Shown in pieces: positions 25,239-34,926 of a DNA stretch of 64,000 nucleotides; position 1 is the stretch's first letter, and each line of letters opens with the position of its first letter. Both the position numbers and the translations under genes were made by a program. Source of the DNA: Hyphomicrobiales bacterium. GTDB lineage: Bacteria > Pseudomonadota > Alphaproteobacteria > Rhizobiales > Rhizobiaceae. A model generated the notes under the pieces. The model saw only the letters and a program-made list of their open reading frames with translations. It made no database searches and was not told the origin of the DNA. The stretch lies in NCBI GenBank assembly GCA_900468285.1, contig UBTF01000004.1, forward strand, positions 1 to 64,000, read 5' to 3'.

Positions 25239-26279
25239 TTATAGCATCACAAGCGAAATTTCGGTTTTTCCAGCACCATAGGCAAGCTGGCAGGTGCCGC
25301 TATGTGCAAGTGAGATGCGGTCATTTTCGTTAAATGCTGCCATGAAGCTCACCGACTGCATGCTGTTTGCCGCGGATGTGGTTCCGTTGATTGCAAAAGC
25401 ACTGGTCGTGCCATTGACCCTTATGCTGACCGTGTGGCCCGAGGACGAGACCACGGAAAGCGAAAGCGTGACCAGATACAGGCCGGTTGCAGGAACCTTC
25501 AGCTCCTTCAGCGTACCTGTAACGATATCTGCGAGCACGAAGCCGCCTTGCTGCAGGGTCAGATCCGTGAAGCCGGATAGGGAGCCGCTTGCATGAGACA
25601 CGTTTCCGCTCGCACGTCCGGCCCGCACGACAGGGCGCTCGGGCGTCAGGACATGGCCCTTGTCGGAAACGGTAAGGGCAGTCTTCCAGTTAGAACCATC
25701 CGGCGATGACTTGATGGCAAAGCTGTCGTTTCCGGAAAGCCCCATTTCTGCACGTCCGCTCCAACCGGATTGAAACAGCAGCGATGCGGTATCGCCGGGG
25801 CTGGATTTATTGACCTTTATCTGGTGTCCGCCGCCGGTGGAGGCGGCGGTAAACAGGCTGGCCGGCGATGAAACGATCAATCGGTTGGCGCTATCGGGCG
25901 TGGCATCGATGCCCAACTGCCGAAAGGAGGCGGTGGCGGGCAGGGGGGCGTCTTGCCACTCGCCGTTATAGAGAACCTTCATCCGGGAGCTGTCGGCAAA
26001 CCAGGCGCGCCAACCTTCTGTTGGAGTGAGGTAGCTCCATGTCAGGTCCTGCCAGAAAGCCAGCTGGCCAGCCTTTTGTGCCCAGATGTCCGTCGGGTTG
26101 GCGGCGATCAGAAAGCAATCGCCATCCGCCAGCGCCTGCGGCGGTGTGGCCAACTCGCCCTGGATCACAAGCTGGGTGACCGCGTCGAGCTTCTGCAGTG
26201 CCTCATTGTGGGTGACGTGCTTCTGCGCCTGTGAGGGGAGAATATAGGGGAGTCCAAGTCTCGATGTCTGTTCACTCAT
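25239..26279 (-). CDS. DUF2793 protein with C1q-like C-terminal domain (phage tail/GTA-type)
   Basis: 346 aa. The N-terminal DUF2793 domain starts SRLGLPYILPSQAQKHVTHNEALQKLDAVTQLVI (about residues 5-115). A Ser/Gly-rich middle and a beta-rich end (about 245-346) follow; VPATGLYLVTLSLSVVSSSGHTVSIRVNG and NENDRISLAHSG look like a C1q/TNF-type trimer domain. DUF2793 is found in tail or fibre genes of alphaproteobacterial phages and gene transfer agents. No other phage genes surround it here, so it is a solitary copy. Confidence 0.8.
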   Translation of the reverse strand: MSEQTSRLGLPYILPSQAQKHVTHNEALQKLDAVTQLVIQGELATPPQALADGDCFLIAANPTDIWAQKAGQLAFWQDLTWSYLTPTEGWRAWFADSSRMKVLYNGEWQDAPLPATASFRQLGIDATPDSANRLIVSSPASLFTAASTGGGHQIKVNKSSPGDTASLLFQSGWSGRAEMGLSGNDSFAIKSSPDGSNWKTALTVSDKGHVLTPERPVVRAGRASGNVSHASGSLSGFTDLTLQQGGFVLADIVTGTLKELKVPATGLYLVTLSLSVVSSSGHTVSIRVNGTTSAFAINGTTSAANSMQSVSFMAAFNENDRISLAHSGTCQLAYGAGKTEISLVML

Positions 26280-26349
26280 GGTTCAATCTCCGTTGCGTGG
26301 AAGATTGTGAGGCCAGATCAAAGGGTGTGAATGAAATGCAGAAATTTTT

Positions 26350-27129
26350 TTAAGGCGCAGCGCCCCATGCGATGAAATCTGGGTTTGCCAGCCGGTCACC
26401 ATCGCCTGCGTGGTCGTGAAGCTCATAGCGCAGTGGCATGCCCGCCATATCCAGTGTGACGCCTCCGGCAGCGCGCAGAACGGCATCGCCGGCAGCTGTG
26501 TCCCACATCATCGTGCGGCTGAAGCGGGGGTAAACATCTGCTGCCCCCTCGGCGACCATGCAGAATTTCAGCGATGAGCCGATCGAAATGCTGTCGATCA
26601 GGCCATGCTCGGCCACAAAGGCCTCTGTTTTGGGCGTACAGTGGGAACGGCTTATGACGGCAATGGGTATCGTCGGCTTTGCGCGACACCTGACCTTGCG
26701 GGCATCCGTCTGCACGAAGTCATCGGAAATGTGAACCTTGCAGGCGATATCACCATCACCTGTCCAGAGCACCTTCAGTGCCGGAGCATAGACCACGCCC
26801 ATGACCGGGACGCCGTCACGCACAAGAGCGATGTTGACGGTGAAATCCTGCTTGCCGGAAATGAATTCCTTTGTGCCATCAAGAGGATCGACCAGAAAGA
26901 ATTCGTCACCGGCGTCGGGCACGATGCCGTTTGCTGCAGCCTCTTCGGCAATGACCGGAATTGTGGGAAAGTGGCTTGCCAGGGCTTCAAGGATGATGGT
27001 TTCGGCTCTCTGGTCTGCCTCGGTGACCGGCGAACAATCGTTCTTGTAGGTGACGTGAGGCCCTGCCGAGTGAACCGCCATGATTTCCCGGCCTGCCTTC
27101 AAGGTCGCCGCAGTCAAAATGTCGAGCAT
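26350..27129 (-). CDS. cysQ: 3'(2'),5'-bisphosphate nucleotidase
   Basis: Mg-dependent phosphatase of the inositol monophosphatase superfamily, 259 aa. The metal-site motifs are AEEAAANG (Glu near 62-63), DPLDGTKEF (Asp 81, Asp 84) and MMWDTAAGDAVLRAAGG (Trp-Asp). It removes the 3'-phosphate of PAP(S), recycling the by-product of sulphate assimilation. Length and order match CysQ. It is monocistronic, divergent from the liv operon. Confidence 0.92.
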   Translation of the reverse strand: MLDILTAATLKAGREIMAVHSAGPHVTYKNDCSPVTEADQRAETIILEALASHFPTIPVIAEEAAANGIVPDAGDEFFLVDPLDGTKEFISGKQDFTVNIALVRDGVPVMGVVYAPALKVLWTGDGDIACKVHISDDFVQTDARKVRCRAKPTIPIAVISRSHCTPKTEAFVAEHGLIDSISIGSSLKFCMVAEGAADVYPRFSRTMMWDTAAGDAVLRAAGGVTLDMAGMPLRYELHDHAGDGDRLANPDFIAWGAAP

Positions 27130-27473
27130 GGAGGTCCCTTTGCCGGTCGTGCTTTCTCAGCGACACGACATACGCTCTTGAGCGCCGCATGACAACGCGA
27201 GCAATCTGATGGATCAAATATATCTCAGCATAGTGCTGCAACGTGTCGCGCAAGCTGCTTTTTACGGCAGGATCTGCCAAAAATATGGTCGTTATGTGCC
27301 TTGCTTCGGCATTCGATGGGGAAATCCTAAATAATAAGCTGTTTTACAGATTTTTGACTTCACATTTCTTTCGAACGCGATATGGGTTTTAACCAAGGGG
27401 GACAGAAAATGCAGCCCCCGGCATCAACATAAAACGAGACCTGTTCCGTTGAGAGTGGGTCCGGGGGAAAGAT
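27130..27473 (+). other. Promoter region of the liv operon (344 bp)
   Basis: Gene-free. The central part (about 27300-27370) is AT-rich and a GGGGGA ribosome site precedes livH. I see no clear sigma-54 site or Lrp-type palindrome. Confidence 0.4.
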
Positions 27474-28376
27474 ATGGAGTACTTTATCCAGCAGCTCATA
27501 AACGGGCTGACTCTTGGATCGATCTATGGCCTTATCGCAATTGGCTATACGATGGTTTACGGCATTATCGGCATGATAAACTTCGCCCATGGCGATATAT
27601 TCATGCTTGGCGGCTTTGCCGCATTGATCGTCTTCCTTATTCTTACATCGTTCTTTGCAGGCATTCCCGTCGTCATCCTTCTTCTGGTGATGATGGTGGT
27701 TGCAATGCTGATGACCGGCCTGTGGAACTGGGCCATCGAGCGCGTGGCATATCGGCCGTTGCGCGGTTCGTTCCGGCTCGCGCCATTGATTACCGCCATC
27801 GGTATGTCGATTGCCCTGTCCAACTTCATTCAGGTAACGCAGGGCCCGCGCAACAAGCCGATCCCGGCACTTGTTACTGATGTCTACCATTTCGGCGCCA
27901 TCACCATCTCGCTCAAGCAGTTGCTGATCGTCGTCATCACCTCCGTGCTTCTGTTTGCCTTCTGGTACATCGTCAACAAGACGCCGCTTGGCCGCGCCCA
28001 GCGTGCGACCGAGCAGGACCGCAAGATGGCCGCCCTTTTGGGTGTGGATGTGGATCGCACGATTTCCATCACCTTCGTCATGGGTGCTGCACTGGCTGCC
28101 GTGGCGGGTACCATGTACCTCATGTACTACGGCGTCGCCTCCTTCAACGATGGCTTCATTCCAGGCGTCAAGGCGTTTACGGCAGCCGTTCTGGGCGGCA
28201 TCGGTTCGCTTCCTGGCGCCGTGCTGGGTGGCCTGCTCATCGGCCTCATCGAGAGCCTGTGGTCAGCCTATTTCTCCATCGCCTACAAGGATGTCGCAGC
28301 CTTCGGAATCCTGGCATTCGTGTTGATTTTCAAGCCGACCGGTATTCTGGGCCGTCCGGAAGTCGAGAAGGTTTGA
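27474..28376 (+). CDS. livH: Branched-chain amino acid ABC transporter permease LivH
   Basis: 300 aa with about eight hydrophobic helices. The family opening LINGLTLGSIYGLIAIGYTMVYGIIGMINFAHGDIFMLGGF is present, and the cytoplasmic coupling loop reads RATEQDRKMAALLGVDVDRTISITFVMG. It is the first gene of livHMGF and forms the inner-membrane channel with LivM for branched-chain and other amino acids. It has a strong ribosome site, and livM follows after 4 bp. Confidence 0.95.
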   Translation: MEYFIQQLINGLTLGSIYGLIAIGYTMVYGIIGMINFAHGDIFMLGGFAALIVFLILTSFFAGIPVVILLLVMMVVAMLMTGLWNWAIERVAYRPLRGSFRLAPLITAIGMSIALSNFIQVTQGPRNKPIPALVTDVYHFGAITISLKQLLIVVITSVLLFAFWYIVNKTPLGRAQRATEQDRKMAALLGVDVDRTISITFVMGAALAAVAGTMYLMYYGVASFNDGFIPGVKAFTAAVLGGIGSLPGAVLGGLLIGLIESLWSAYFSIAYKDVAAFGILAFVLIFKPTGILGRPEVEKV

Positions 28377-28380
28377 TATC

Positions 28381-29778
28381 ATGGCGAACATTGCTTCCGA
28401 AAATGGATCATCCGATTCGAACCTCATGGCGCAAGCTGTAAAAGAGGGTCTCTTTGCGGGCGTCGTCTCGCTGGGAATGTTCATTCTCTATGTCGGTGTC
28501 GTGACCTATCAGGACATCAACAACCAGCTGATCTGGGGCACGCGCTGGGGCCTTCTGGCGATCTTCGTTGGAATTGCAGCCATTGGCCGGTTCCTGGTCG
28601 TCGGCTTCATCCGTCCGCATCTCAATCGCCGCAAGCTGGCGAAAGCGAAGTCGGGCGTGCTGGAGATTTCCGAAGAGAAGGGCTTTTTTCATAAGCACTT
28701 CCTGAAGATTGCCCTCGTTTTCCTGCTGATCTATCCCGCAATCGCCGTCGGTCTCTTCGGTTATCAGGGCTCCCTCAAGCTGGTCGACAACTTCGGGATC
28801 CAGATCCTGATTTATGTGATGCTGGCCTGGGGTCTGAACATCGTGGTCGGCCTCGCTGGTCTGCTGGACCTCGGCTATGTCGCCTTCTACGCCGTCGGTG
28901 CCTATTCCTATGCACTGCTGTCCAGCTACTTTGGCCTGTCTTTCTGGGTGCTGTTGCCAATGGCCGGCATATTGGCGGCTTTCTGGGGCATCATCCTTGG
29001 TTTCCCGGTCCTGCGTCTGCGCGGTGACTACCTTGCCATCGTCACGCTTGCCTTCGGTGAGATCATCCGCCTCGTCCTGCTCAACTGGACCGAGGTGACG
29101 AAGGGAACCTTCGGTATTTCCGGCATCGCCAAGGCATCCGTCTTCGGCATCTGGTCTTTCGATGTCGGCGCGCCCAACAATTTCGCCAAGGCTTTCGGCC
29201 TGTCGATGTCGTCGGCCTATTACAAGATCTTCCTCTTCTACGTCATTCTGCTGCTGTGCATGTTGACCGCCTATGTGACGATCAAGCTGCGCCGCATGCC
29301 GATTGGTCGCGCATGGGAAGCATTGCGTGAAGATGAAATCGCCTGCCGTTCGCTTGGCATCGACACCGTCAAGACCAAGCTGACCGCCTTTGCGACCGGT
29401 GCCATGTTCGGTGGCTTTGCGGGCTCCTTCTTTGCCGCACGTCAGGGATTCGTCTCGCCAGAAAGCTTCGTCTTCCTGGAATCGGCCGTCATTCTCGCTA
29501 TCGTCGTTCTCGGCGGCATGGGATCTCTGACGGGTATCGCCATCGCCGCCGTCGTCATGGTCGGCGGCACCGAGCTGCTGCGCGAGATGGAATTCCTCAA
29601 GCACGTCTTCGGCAATGACTTCACGCCGGAACTTTACCGCATGCTGCTGTTCGGTCTGGCGATGGTCATCGTCATGTTGTTCAAACCGCGCGGTTTCGTC
29701 GGTTCGCGTGAACCAACGGCCTTCCTGAAAGAGCGCAAGTCGGTCTCCGGCAGCTTCACCAAGGAAGGTCACGGCTGA
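28381..29778 (+). CDS. livM: Branched-chain amino acid ABC transporter permease LivM
   Basis: 465 aa, about 100 longer than the core family because of an N-terminal extension with two extra helices (about residues 20-75) before the canonical [29 protein letters not shown] region. The coupling loop [33 protein letters not shown] is intact. The extended N-terminus resembles the long LivM of enterobacteria. Its stop overlaps the livG start by 1 bp. Confidence 0.94.
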   Translation: MANIASENGSSDSNLMAQAVKEGLFAGVVSLGMFILYVGVVTYQDINNQLIWGTRWGLLAIFVGIAAIGRFLVVGFIRPHLNRRKLAKAKSGVLEISEEKGFFHKHFLKIALVFLLIYPAIAVGLFGYQGSLKLVDNFGIQILIYVMLAWGLNIVVGLAGLLDLGYVAFYAVGAYSYALLSSYFGLSFWVLLPMAGILAAFWGIILGFPVLRLRGDYLAIVTLAFGEIIRLVLLNWTEVTKGTFGISGIAKASVFGIWSFDVGAPNNFAKAFGLSMSSAYYKIFLFYVILLLCMLTAYVTIKLRRMPIGRAWEALREDEIACRSLGIDTVKTKLTAFATGAMFGGFAGSFFAARQGFVSPESFVFLESAVILAIVVLGGMGSLTGIAIAAVVMVGGTELLREMEFLKHVFGNDFTPELYRMLLFGLAMVIVMLFKPRGFVGSREPTAFLKERKSVSGSFTKEGHG

Positions 29779-30644
29779 TGGCTTCCGGAAACACTGCAAT
29801 GACAAAAGACACCATTCTCAAGGTCGAGCATCTCTCCATGAAGTTCGGCGGCCTGATGGCCATCAACGACTTCTCCTTCGAGGCTCGTCGCGGCGAAATC
29901 ACCGCTCTGATCGGACCGAACGGAGCCGGCAAAACGACCGTGTTCAACTGCATCACCGGCTTTTACAAGCCGACGATGGGCATGATCACCATGCGGCGCA
30001 AGACGGGCGAGGAGCATCTCCTCGAGCGTCTGCCCGATTTCGAGATCACCAAGAAAGCCAAGGTTGCGCGCACTTTCCAGAACATCCGGCTGTTTTCCGG
30101 CCTGACTGTTCTGGAAAATCTTCTGGTTGCCCAGCACAACACGCTGATGAAGGCATCGGGTTATACGATCCTGGGGCTTCTGGGATTGCCGACCTACAGC
30201 AAGGCTGCCGGTGCGGCGATCGAAAAGGCCAAATACTGGCTGGACAAGGCAGAGCTGACCGATCGTGCAGACGATCCGGCTGGCGATCTTCCCTATGGCG
30301 CGCAGCGTCGTCTGGAAATTGCCCGCGCCATGTGCACCGAGCCGGAACTGCTGTGCCTGGACGAGCCTGCTGCGGGTCTCAACCCGAAGGAATCGCTGGC
30401 GCTTAACAATCTTTTGCGCGGCATCCGGGCCGAAGGCACGTCATTGCTTCTCATCGAACACGACATGTCCGTCGTCATGGAGATTTCGGATCACGTCGTG
30501 GTGCTGGAATATGGCCAGAAGATTTCCGATGGAACGCCTGATCACGTGAAGAACGACCCCAAGGTCATCGCCGCCTATCTCGGTGTCGAAGATGATGAAG
30601 TGGAAGAAGTGATTGCAGAAGAACTCGGCGGGGGGACGGTCTGA
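29778..30644 (+). CDS. livG: Branched-chain amino acid ABC transporter ATPase LivG
   Basis: 288 aa: Walker [10 protein letters not shown] near residue 46, long LivG-type insert ([35 protein letters not shown]), signature [14 protein letters not shown] (a Y-G-A-Q variant of LSGGQ that is normal in LivG), Walker [16 protein letters not shown] and switch His in [10 protein letters not shown]-terminal acidic tail ([14 protein letters not shown]) is present. It shares 1 bp with livM and 1 bp with livF. Confidence 0.95.
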   Translation: MASGNTAMTKDTILKVEHLSMKFGGLMAINDFSFEARRGEITALIGPNGAGKTTVFNCITGFYKPTMGMITMRRKTGEEHLLERLPDFEITKKAKVARTFQNIRLFSGLTVLENLLVAQHNTLMKASGYTILGLLGLPTYSKAAGAAIEKAKYWLDKAELTDRADDPAGDLPYGAQRRLEIARAMCTEPELLCLDEPAAGLNPKESLALNNLLRGIRAEGTSLLLIEHDMSVVMEISDHVVVLEYGQKISDGTPDHVKNDPKVIAAYLGVEDDEVEEVIAEELGGGTV

Positions 30645-31372
30645 TGTCCGGTGAACCCCTTCTCAAAGTCCAGAACGTCGAAACCTATTATGGCAACATT
30701 CGTGCGCTGGCCGGTGTCGATGTCGTCGTCAACCGCGGCGAAATCGTCAGCCTTATCGGCGCCAATGGTGCAGGCAAGTCAACCCTGATGATGACGATCT
30801 GCGGCAGCCCGCAGGCGCGCACCGGCTCGGTGATTTTCGATGGCGAAGACATTACGAAAATTCCGACACACCTGATCGCGCGACGCCGCATCGCGCAGTC
30901 TCCTGAGGGACGTCGCATCTTCCCGCGCATGACCGTTCTGGAAAATCTCCAGATGGGCGCCAATCTGGACAATCTCAAGCATTTCAAAGAGGACGTGGAA
31001 AAGATCTTCACGATGTTCCCTCGTCTGAAAGAGCGGCAGAGCCAGCGCGGCGGCACGCTTTCGGGTGGCGAGCAGCAGATGTTGTCCATCGGTCGTGCGC
31101 TGATGTCGCGGCCGAAGCTGCTGTTGCTGGATGAGCCTTCGCTTGGTCTCGCGCCGCTGATCGTCAAGGGCATTTTCGAGGCGATCAAGACCCTCAACAA
31201 GGAGGAAGGTCTAACCGTGTTCCTCGTGGAGCAGAACGCCTTCGCAGCCTTGAAGCTTTCAGACCGTGCCTATGTGATGGTCAATGGCAAGGTCACGATG
31301 AGCGGGTCGGGCAAGGAGCTTCTGGCCAATCCGGAAGTGCGCGCAGCCTATCTCGAAGGCGGTCGCCACTAA
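30644..31372 (+). CDS. livF: Branched-chain amino acid ABC transporter ATPase LivF
   Basis: 242 aa: Walker A GANGAGKST, FDGEDITKIPTHLIARRRIAQSPEGRRIFPRMTVLENL (LivF hallmark), signature LSGGEQQMLSIGRALM, Walker B LLLLDEPSLGLAP. It pairs with LivG. After the stop, 31377-31403 forms a GC-rich hairpin without T-tract that could reduce read-through to the next gene. Confidence 0.95.
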   Translation: MSGEPLLKVQNVETYYGNIRALAGVDVVVNRGEIVSLIGANGAGKSTLMMTICGSPQARTGSVIFDGEDITKIPTHLIARRRIAQSPEGRRIFPRMTVLENLQMGANLDNLKHFKEDVEKIFTMFPRLKERQSQRGGTLSGGEQQMLSIGRALMSRPKLLLLDEPSLGLAPLIVKGIFEAIKTLNKEEGLTVFLVEQNAFAALKLSDRAYVMVNGKVTMSGSGKELLANPEVRAAYLEGGRH

Positions 31373-31532
31373 GACTATCCGCGTCCGCCTCGCGGGCGCG
31401 GATCGATACGGCCCCCGGTTGTCTGGCATCGGCACGGGCAAAAGACATAACAATAATGCCTGCCGGGAAACGGCGGGCGAGAAACAAAGGCAGGTCTGCG
31501 GCAAATTGCCAAAGGCGCTGATGGGGAAAAAG

Positions 31533-31886
31533 ATGCAGGGACTTTTTTTCGAAAGTGACAGCGGTGTTCGCTACGTGCTGCGCGGACTGGTTGTTCTTCT
31601 CGGTTTCTGGACGGCATGGCGGACCGGAAAGTCGGTTGCCGACAGCTGGGACGAATATCCGCGTGTGGTTATCTACACGCTTCTCCTGGGTGTTGTGATG
31701 CGCTTTCTGCACCATGCGCTCTTTGCAGGGCCCATGCTGGACGGCTTCTACTACCTGATGGACGTGGTCGTTCTGCTGGCTTTTGCAACGGTTGGTTTCC
31801 GCATGAGACGCACCAGCCAGATGGTCAATAACTACTATTGGCTCTACGACCGAACTTCATCATTTTCTTATAAGAAGAAAGATTGA
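31533..31886 (+). CDS. DUF6867 small membrane protein of the liv operon
   Basis: 117 aa with three hydrophobic segments. It begins MQGLFFESDSGVRYVLRGLVVLLGFWTAWRTGKSVADSW and ends in a basic tail after QMVNNYYWLYDRTSSFSY. The family (to my memory DUF6867) occurs with rhizobial liv genes, between the ATPases and the binding protein, as here. The start ATG at 31533 follows GGGGA; the frame is open upstream to 31419 but without hydrophobic or conserved sequence. Role unknown; an accessory to the importer is inferred. Confidence 0.78.
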   Translation: MQGLFFESDSGVRYVLRGLVVLLGFWTAWRTGKSVADSWDEYPRVVIYTLLLGVVMRFLHHALFAGPMLDGFYYLMDVVVLLAFATVGFRMRRTSQMVNNYYWLYDRTSSFSYKKKD

Positions 31887-32001
31887 CAGCGGCGTTTTTC
31901 TGAATTCAGAATGCCCGCATGAGTGGAACAGCCTGAGCAGTTAAGGTGGGTGCTGAGCAGGCAGGGATAATCAACCCAACCATGGAACTGGGAGTAATAT
32001 A

Positions 32002-33120
32002 ATGAAGAAGTCTCTTCTTTCCGCAGTTGCGCTGACCGCAATGGTCGCCTTCAGTGGTTCTGCCTGGGCTGACATTCTCGTCGGCGTTGGCGGCCCGCTG
32101 ACCGGCCCGAATGCGGCTTTCGGCGCACAGCTCCAGAAGGGTGCTGAGCAGGCTGCGGCAGACATCAACGCTGCCGGCGGCATCAACGGTGAACAGATCA
32201 AGATCGTACTCGGCGACGACGTATCCGACCCGAAGCAGGGTATCTCGGTTGCCAACAAGTTCGTTGCTGACGGCGTCAAGTTTGTCGTCGGTCACTTCAA
32301 CTCCGGCGTTTCCATCCCTGCCTCCGAAGTCTACGCTGAAAACGGCATTCTCGAAATCACGCCAGCGGCGACCAACCCGGTCTTCACCGAACGCGGCCTG
32401 TGGAACACATTCCGCACCTGCGGCCGTGATGACCAGCAGGGCGGCATTGCCGGCAAGTATCTTGCCGACAACTTCAAGGACGCCAAGGTTGCCATCATTC
32501 ATGACAAGACACCTTACGGACAGGGTCTTGCCGATGAAACCAAGAAGGCTGCAAACGCTGCAGGCGTCAAGGAAGCCATTTATGAAGGCGTAAACGTCGG
32601 CGACAAGGACTTCTCGGCCCTCATCGCGAAGATGAAGGAAGCTGGCGTATCGGTCATCTATTGGGGTGGTCTCCACACCGAAGCTGGCCTCATCATCCGC
32701 CAGGCTGCCGACCAGGGTCTGAAGGCCAAGCTCGTTTCCGGTGACGGCATCGTTTCCAACGAACTTGCCTCCATCGCTGGCGACGCGGTTGAAGGCACGC
32801 TGAACACCTTCGGTCCTGATCCAACCATCAACCCTGCCAACAAGGATCTGGTTGCCAAGTTCAAGGCTGCTGGCTTCAACCCTGAAGCTTACACGCTTTA
32901 CTCCTACGCTGCCGTACAGACGATCGCTGCTGCTGCAAAGGACGCAGGCTCGCTCGATCCTGAAGCCGTTGCTGCCGCCATGAAGAAGGGCAAGTTCTCC
33001 ACCGTTCTCGGCGAACTCTCCTTCGACGAAAAGGGCGACCCGAAGCTTCCAGGCTACGTCATGTACGAGTGGAAGAAGGGCCCGGACGGCAAGTACAGCT
33101 ACTTCCAGCAGGGCATGTAA
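32002..33120 (+). CDS. livK: Branched-chain amino acid-binding protein (LivK/LivJ type)
   Basis: 372 aa: signal peptide (residues 1-23, ending SAWA), then the type I periplasmic binding fold with [49 protein letters not shown] and [19 protein letters not shown]. It delivers ligand to LivHMGF. It lies 115 bp after the DUF6867 gene with a separate leader, so it may have its own promoter for high expression. A strong terminator follows. Confidence 0.95.
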   Translation: MKKSLLSAVALTAMVAFSGSAWADILVGVGGPLTGPNAAFGAQLQKGAEQAAADINAAGGINGEQIKIVLGDDVSDPKQGISVANKFVADGVKFVVGHFNSGVSIPASEVYAENGILEITPAATNPVFTERGLWNTFRTCGRDDQQGGIAGKYLADNFKDAKVAIIHDKTPYGQGLADETKKAANAAGVKEAIYEGVNVGDKDFSALIAKMKEAGVSVIYWGGLHTEAGLIIRQAADQGLKAKLVSGDGIVSNELASIAGDAVEGTLNTFGPDPTINPANKDLVAKFKAAGFNPEAYTLYSYAAVQTIAAAAKDAGSLDPEAVAAAMKKGKFSTVLGELSFDEKGDPKLPGYVMYEWKKGPDGKYSYFQQGM

Positions 33121-33143
33121 TCCCCGCGAAATGGACGATGAGG

Positions 33144-33170
33144 AGCCCGGCAGAGATGCCGGGCTTTTTC
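33144..33170 (+). terminator. Terminator after livK
   Basis: A perfect 9-bp stem AGCCCGGCA-GAGA-TGCCGGGCT followed by TTTTC, 23 bp after the livK stop. Confidence 0.92.
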
Positions 33171-33252
33171 TTGACCCCTGAGCAGGTGCCACAATGCTGC
33201 CAACAAAGCCCGCAACAAATGACCATCGATCATGCAATCAAAGGTGGCATTC

Positions 33253-33966
33253 ATGTTCTGGCGTTATGCCGCTGGCCTCATTGTTGTCGTTCTCCTGGCC
33301 GTCGACTTGTTCGGCCTTCATCTCTACAGCAAATCCCGCACATCCCAGTTGTTCGGCGAGATGGTCGCGAGGGTTGAGACCGCCAAGCCACTTGTCGCTC
33401 TGACGCTTGATGATGGACCATCGGCACGCTTTACCAATGATGTTCTGGCAATCCTTCGGGAGAGAGGTGCCAAGGCGACCTTTTTTCTGACTGGGAAGGA
33501 GGCGGGTGAAAATCTGGCGCAGACGAGGATGATCGTCAATGCGGGCCATGAGATCGGCAACCATTCCTATAGCCATGCGAACATGGCCTTCATGGGCCCC
33601 GCCAGCGTCAAGGACGAGGTGGAGCGTACCGATGCGGCCATTCGTGCTGCAGGCTATGAGGGCGAGATCCTGTTTCGCCCGCCCTTCGGCAAGAAACTTG
33701 TGAGCCTGCCCTGGTATCTTTCGCAGCATGGCAGAAAGACAATCATGTGGGATGTGGAGCCGGAATCCTATCCCGACCTCGCCGGTAACCCCGACGCCCT
33801 TGCCAAACACGTCATTGATCACGCGAAGAGCGGCTCGATCATTCTGTTGCATGTGATGTATCGCAGCCGCGACGTATCGCGTCAGGCCCTGCCGCTGATC
33901 ATAGACGGATTGCGCCAGAAAGGTTTCGAGCTGGTGACCGTATCGCAGCTGCTTCAGGCACGTTGA
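33253..33966 (+). CDS. NodB-like polysaccharide deacetylase, membrane-anchored
   Basis: About 237 aa. An N-terminal hydrophobic anchor (FWRYAAGLIVVVLLAVDLFGL) precedes the carbohydrate esterase 4 domain: motif 1 ALTLDDGPS (metal Asp), motif 2 GNHSYSH (HxxxH), motif 3 LFRPPFGKK and motif 5-like IILLHVMY. It would deacetylate a chitin-like, peptidoglycan or exopolysaccharide substrate on the periplasmic side. I favour the ATG at 33253 (AAAGGTGG upstream); ATG 33232 adds seven residues. Confidence 0.87.
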   Translation: MFWRYAAGLIVVVLLAVDLFGLHLYSKSRTSQLFGEMVARVETAKPLVALTLDDGPSARFTNDVLAILRERGAKATFFLTGKEAGENLAQTRMIVNAGHEIGNHSYSHANMAFMGPASVKDEVERTDAAIRAAGYEGEILFRPPFGKKLVSLPWYLSQHGRKTIMWDVEPESYPDLAGNPDALAKHVIDHAKSGSIILLHVMYRSRDVSRQALPLIIDGLRQKGFELVTVSQLLQAR

Positions 33967-33973
33967 TCCTGGC

Positions 33974-34516
33974 TCAGCCCAGCATTTCCAGAACCAGATC
34001 CGCACGCGCGCTGACACTGACTTTCGGAAGCACTACGGGGTCATAGGAAAGACCATGGTAATCGCGGAGCAACCGTTCGTACTCCGCAACAGCGGCGCTG
34101 AAATCATGCTGACGCTGTCCATCGGAGACATAGATTTCAGGCCATGGCGGTGTCAGGAAGACGCGGCTGTTGTAGCGGTGGCTGTTCCTCAACTCATGAA
34201 GCAGCCCGTCTGCGGCCACATCGTGTAGGGCAGAGGCTGCGTCCACCAAGCCCCGATCAAAAAACACCCAGCCTGTCGCAGGCGCATTTTCGCGATCTTC
34301 GAGGGACATGGCGACGGCGCGACGGGCAAATGCTTCCATATCGATCCAGGGAAGGGCCGTACCCTGACCTGACGTTTCCTGCCTCACGATGCGACGACCG
34401 GGCTCCACGACGGTCGCATGACCGCGCCTGGAAAGCTCTGCCAGAAGGGTGGATTTGCCACCACCCGAGCAGCCGGAAAGGATGACCAGATTGTCTGCCC
34501 TGTGTCTCATATCCAT
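33974..34516 (-). CDS. P-loop ATPase/kinase-like protein (AAA_28 type)
   Basis: 180 aa: P-loop LSGCSGGGKSTLLAELSRRG at the start, VEPGRRIVRQE, a DRGLVD motif near residue 107, and the C-terminal FLTPPWPEIYVSDGQRQHDFSAAVAEYERLLRDYHGLSYDPVVLPK typical of the AAA_28 family of small predicted kinases. The substrate is unknown. It converges on the deacetylase with a 7-bp gap. The start may be the third residue, Met at 34510. Confidence 0.82.
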   Translation of the reverse strand: MDMRHRADNLVILSGCSGGGKSTLLAELSRRGHATVVEPGRRIVRQETSGQGTALPWIDMEAFARRAVAMSLEDRENAPATGWVFFDRGLVDAASALHDVAADGLLHELRNSHRYNSRVFLTPPWPEIYVSDGQRQHDFSAAVAEYERLLRDYHGLSYDPVVLPKVSVSARADLVLEMLG

Positions 34517-34641
34517 TCTCCTATACTATTGTACGCCAAGTGCTTTTTGAGCGTGGCAATATTACGCAGGATTAATATTTGGAGTTGGAACCCTTGGCGA
34601 GATCACGCGTTTGTCAGCAACCCAAACAAAAGGTCTCATCC

Positions 34642-34872
34642 ATGAAAACCATCCTCATCTCTTCCCTGATCGCCGTTTCTTCCTTCTTCACCTTTTCCGC
34701 GCCATCCTACGCTGAAACCGTAACGGTCACCACGACGCAGAAGGTACGTACGCCTATGCGCGAAGAGTACCGCCCGCGCCACCACCGCGTTGCCCGCGAT
34801 TGCTTTGTCAAGAAGGTGCGCACGCATCATCACGGCCGCGTGGTCGTGAAGGAAACGCGTATCTGCCGCTAA
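34642..34872 (+). CDS. Small basic exported protein
   Basis: 76 aa: signal peptide (MKTILISSLIAVSSFFTFSAPSYAE), then a short His/Arg-rich part (REEYRPRHHRVARDCFVKKVRTHHHGRVVVKETRICR) with two Cys that may pair. It is a common type of small periplasmic protein in rhizobia; function unknown. The ATG at 34642 follows AAAAGG; the frame is open upstream to 34579. A terminator follows. Confidence 0.72.
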   Translation: MKTILISSLIAVSSFFTFSAPSYAETVTVTTTQKVRTPMREEYRPRHHRVARDCFVKKVRTHHHGRVVVKETRICR

Positions 34873-34897
34873 AACCGGCATTTCGTAATGATAAAGG

Positions 34898-34926
34898 CGG
34901 GCGCTGCTTATGCGCCCGTTTTTTTA
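34898..34926 (+). terminator. Terminator after the small basic protein gene
   Basis: CGGGCGC...GCGCCCG stem with eight T. It ends against the stop of the convergent response regulator gene. Confidence 0.9.

Noticed and set aside
28408-29805. 465-codon open frame opposite livM
   Set aside because: Its product is Gln/Asp/His-rich without domain, and it exactly mirrors the well-conserved livM; a typical GC-rich antisense shadow.
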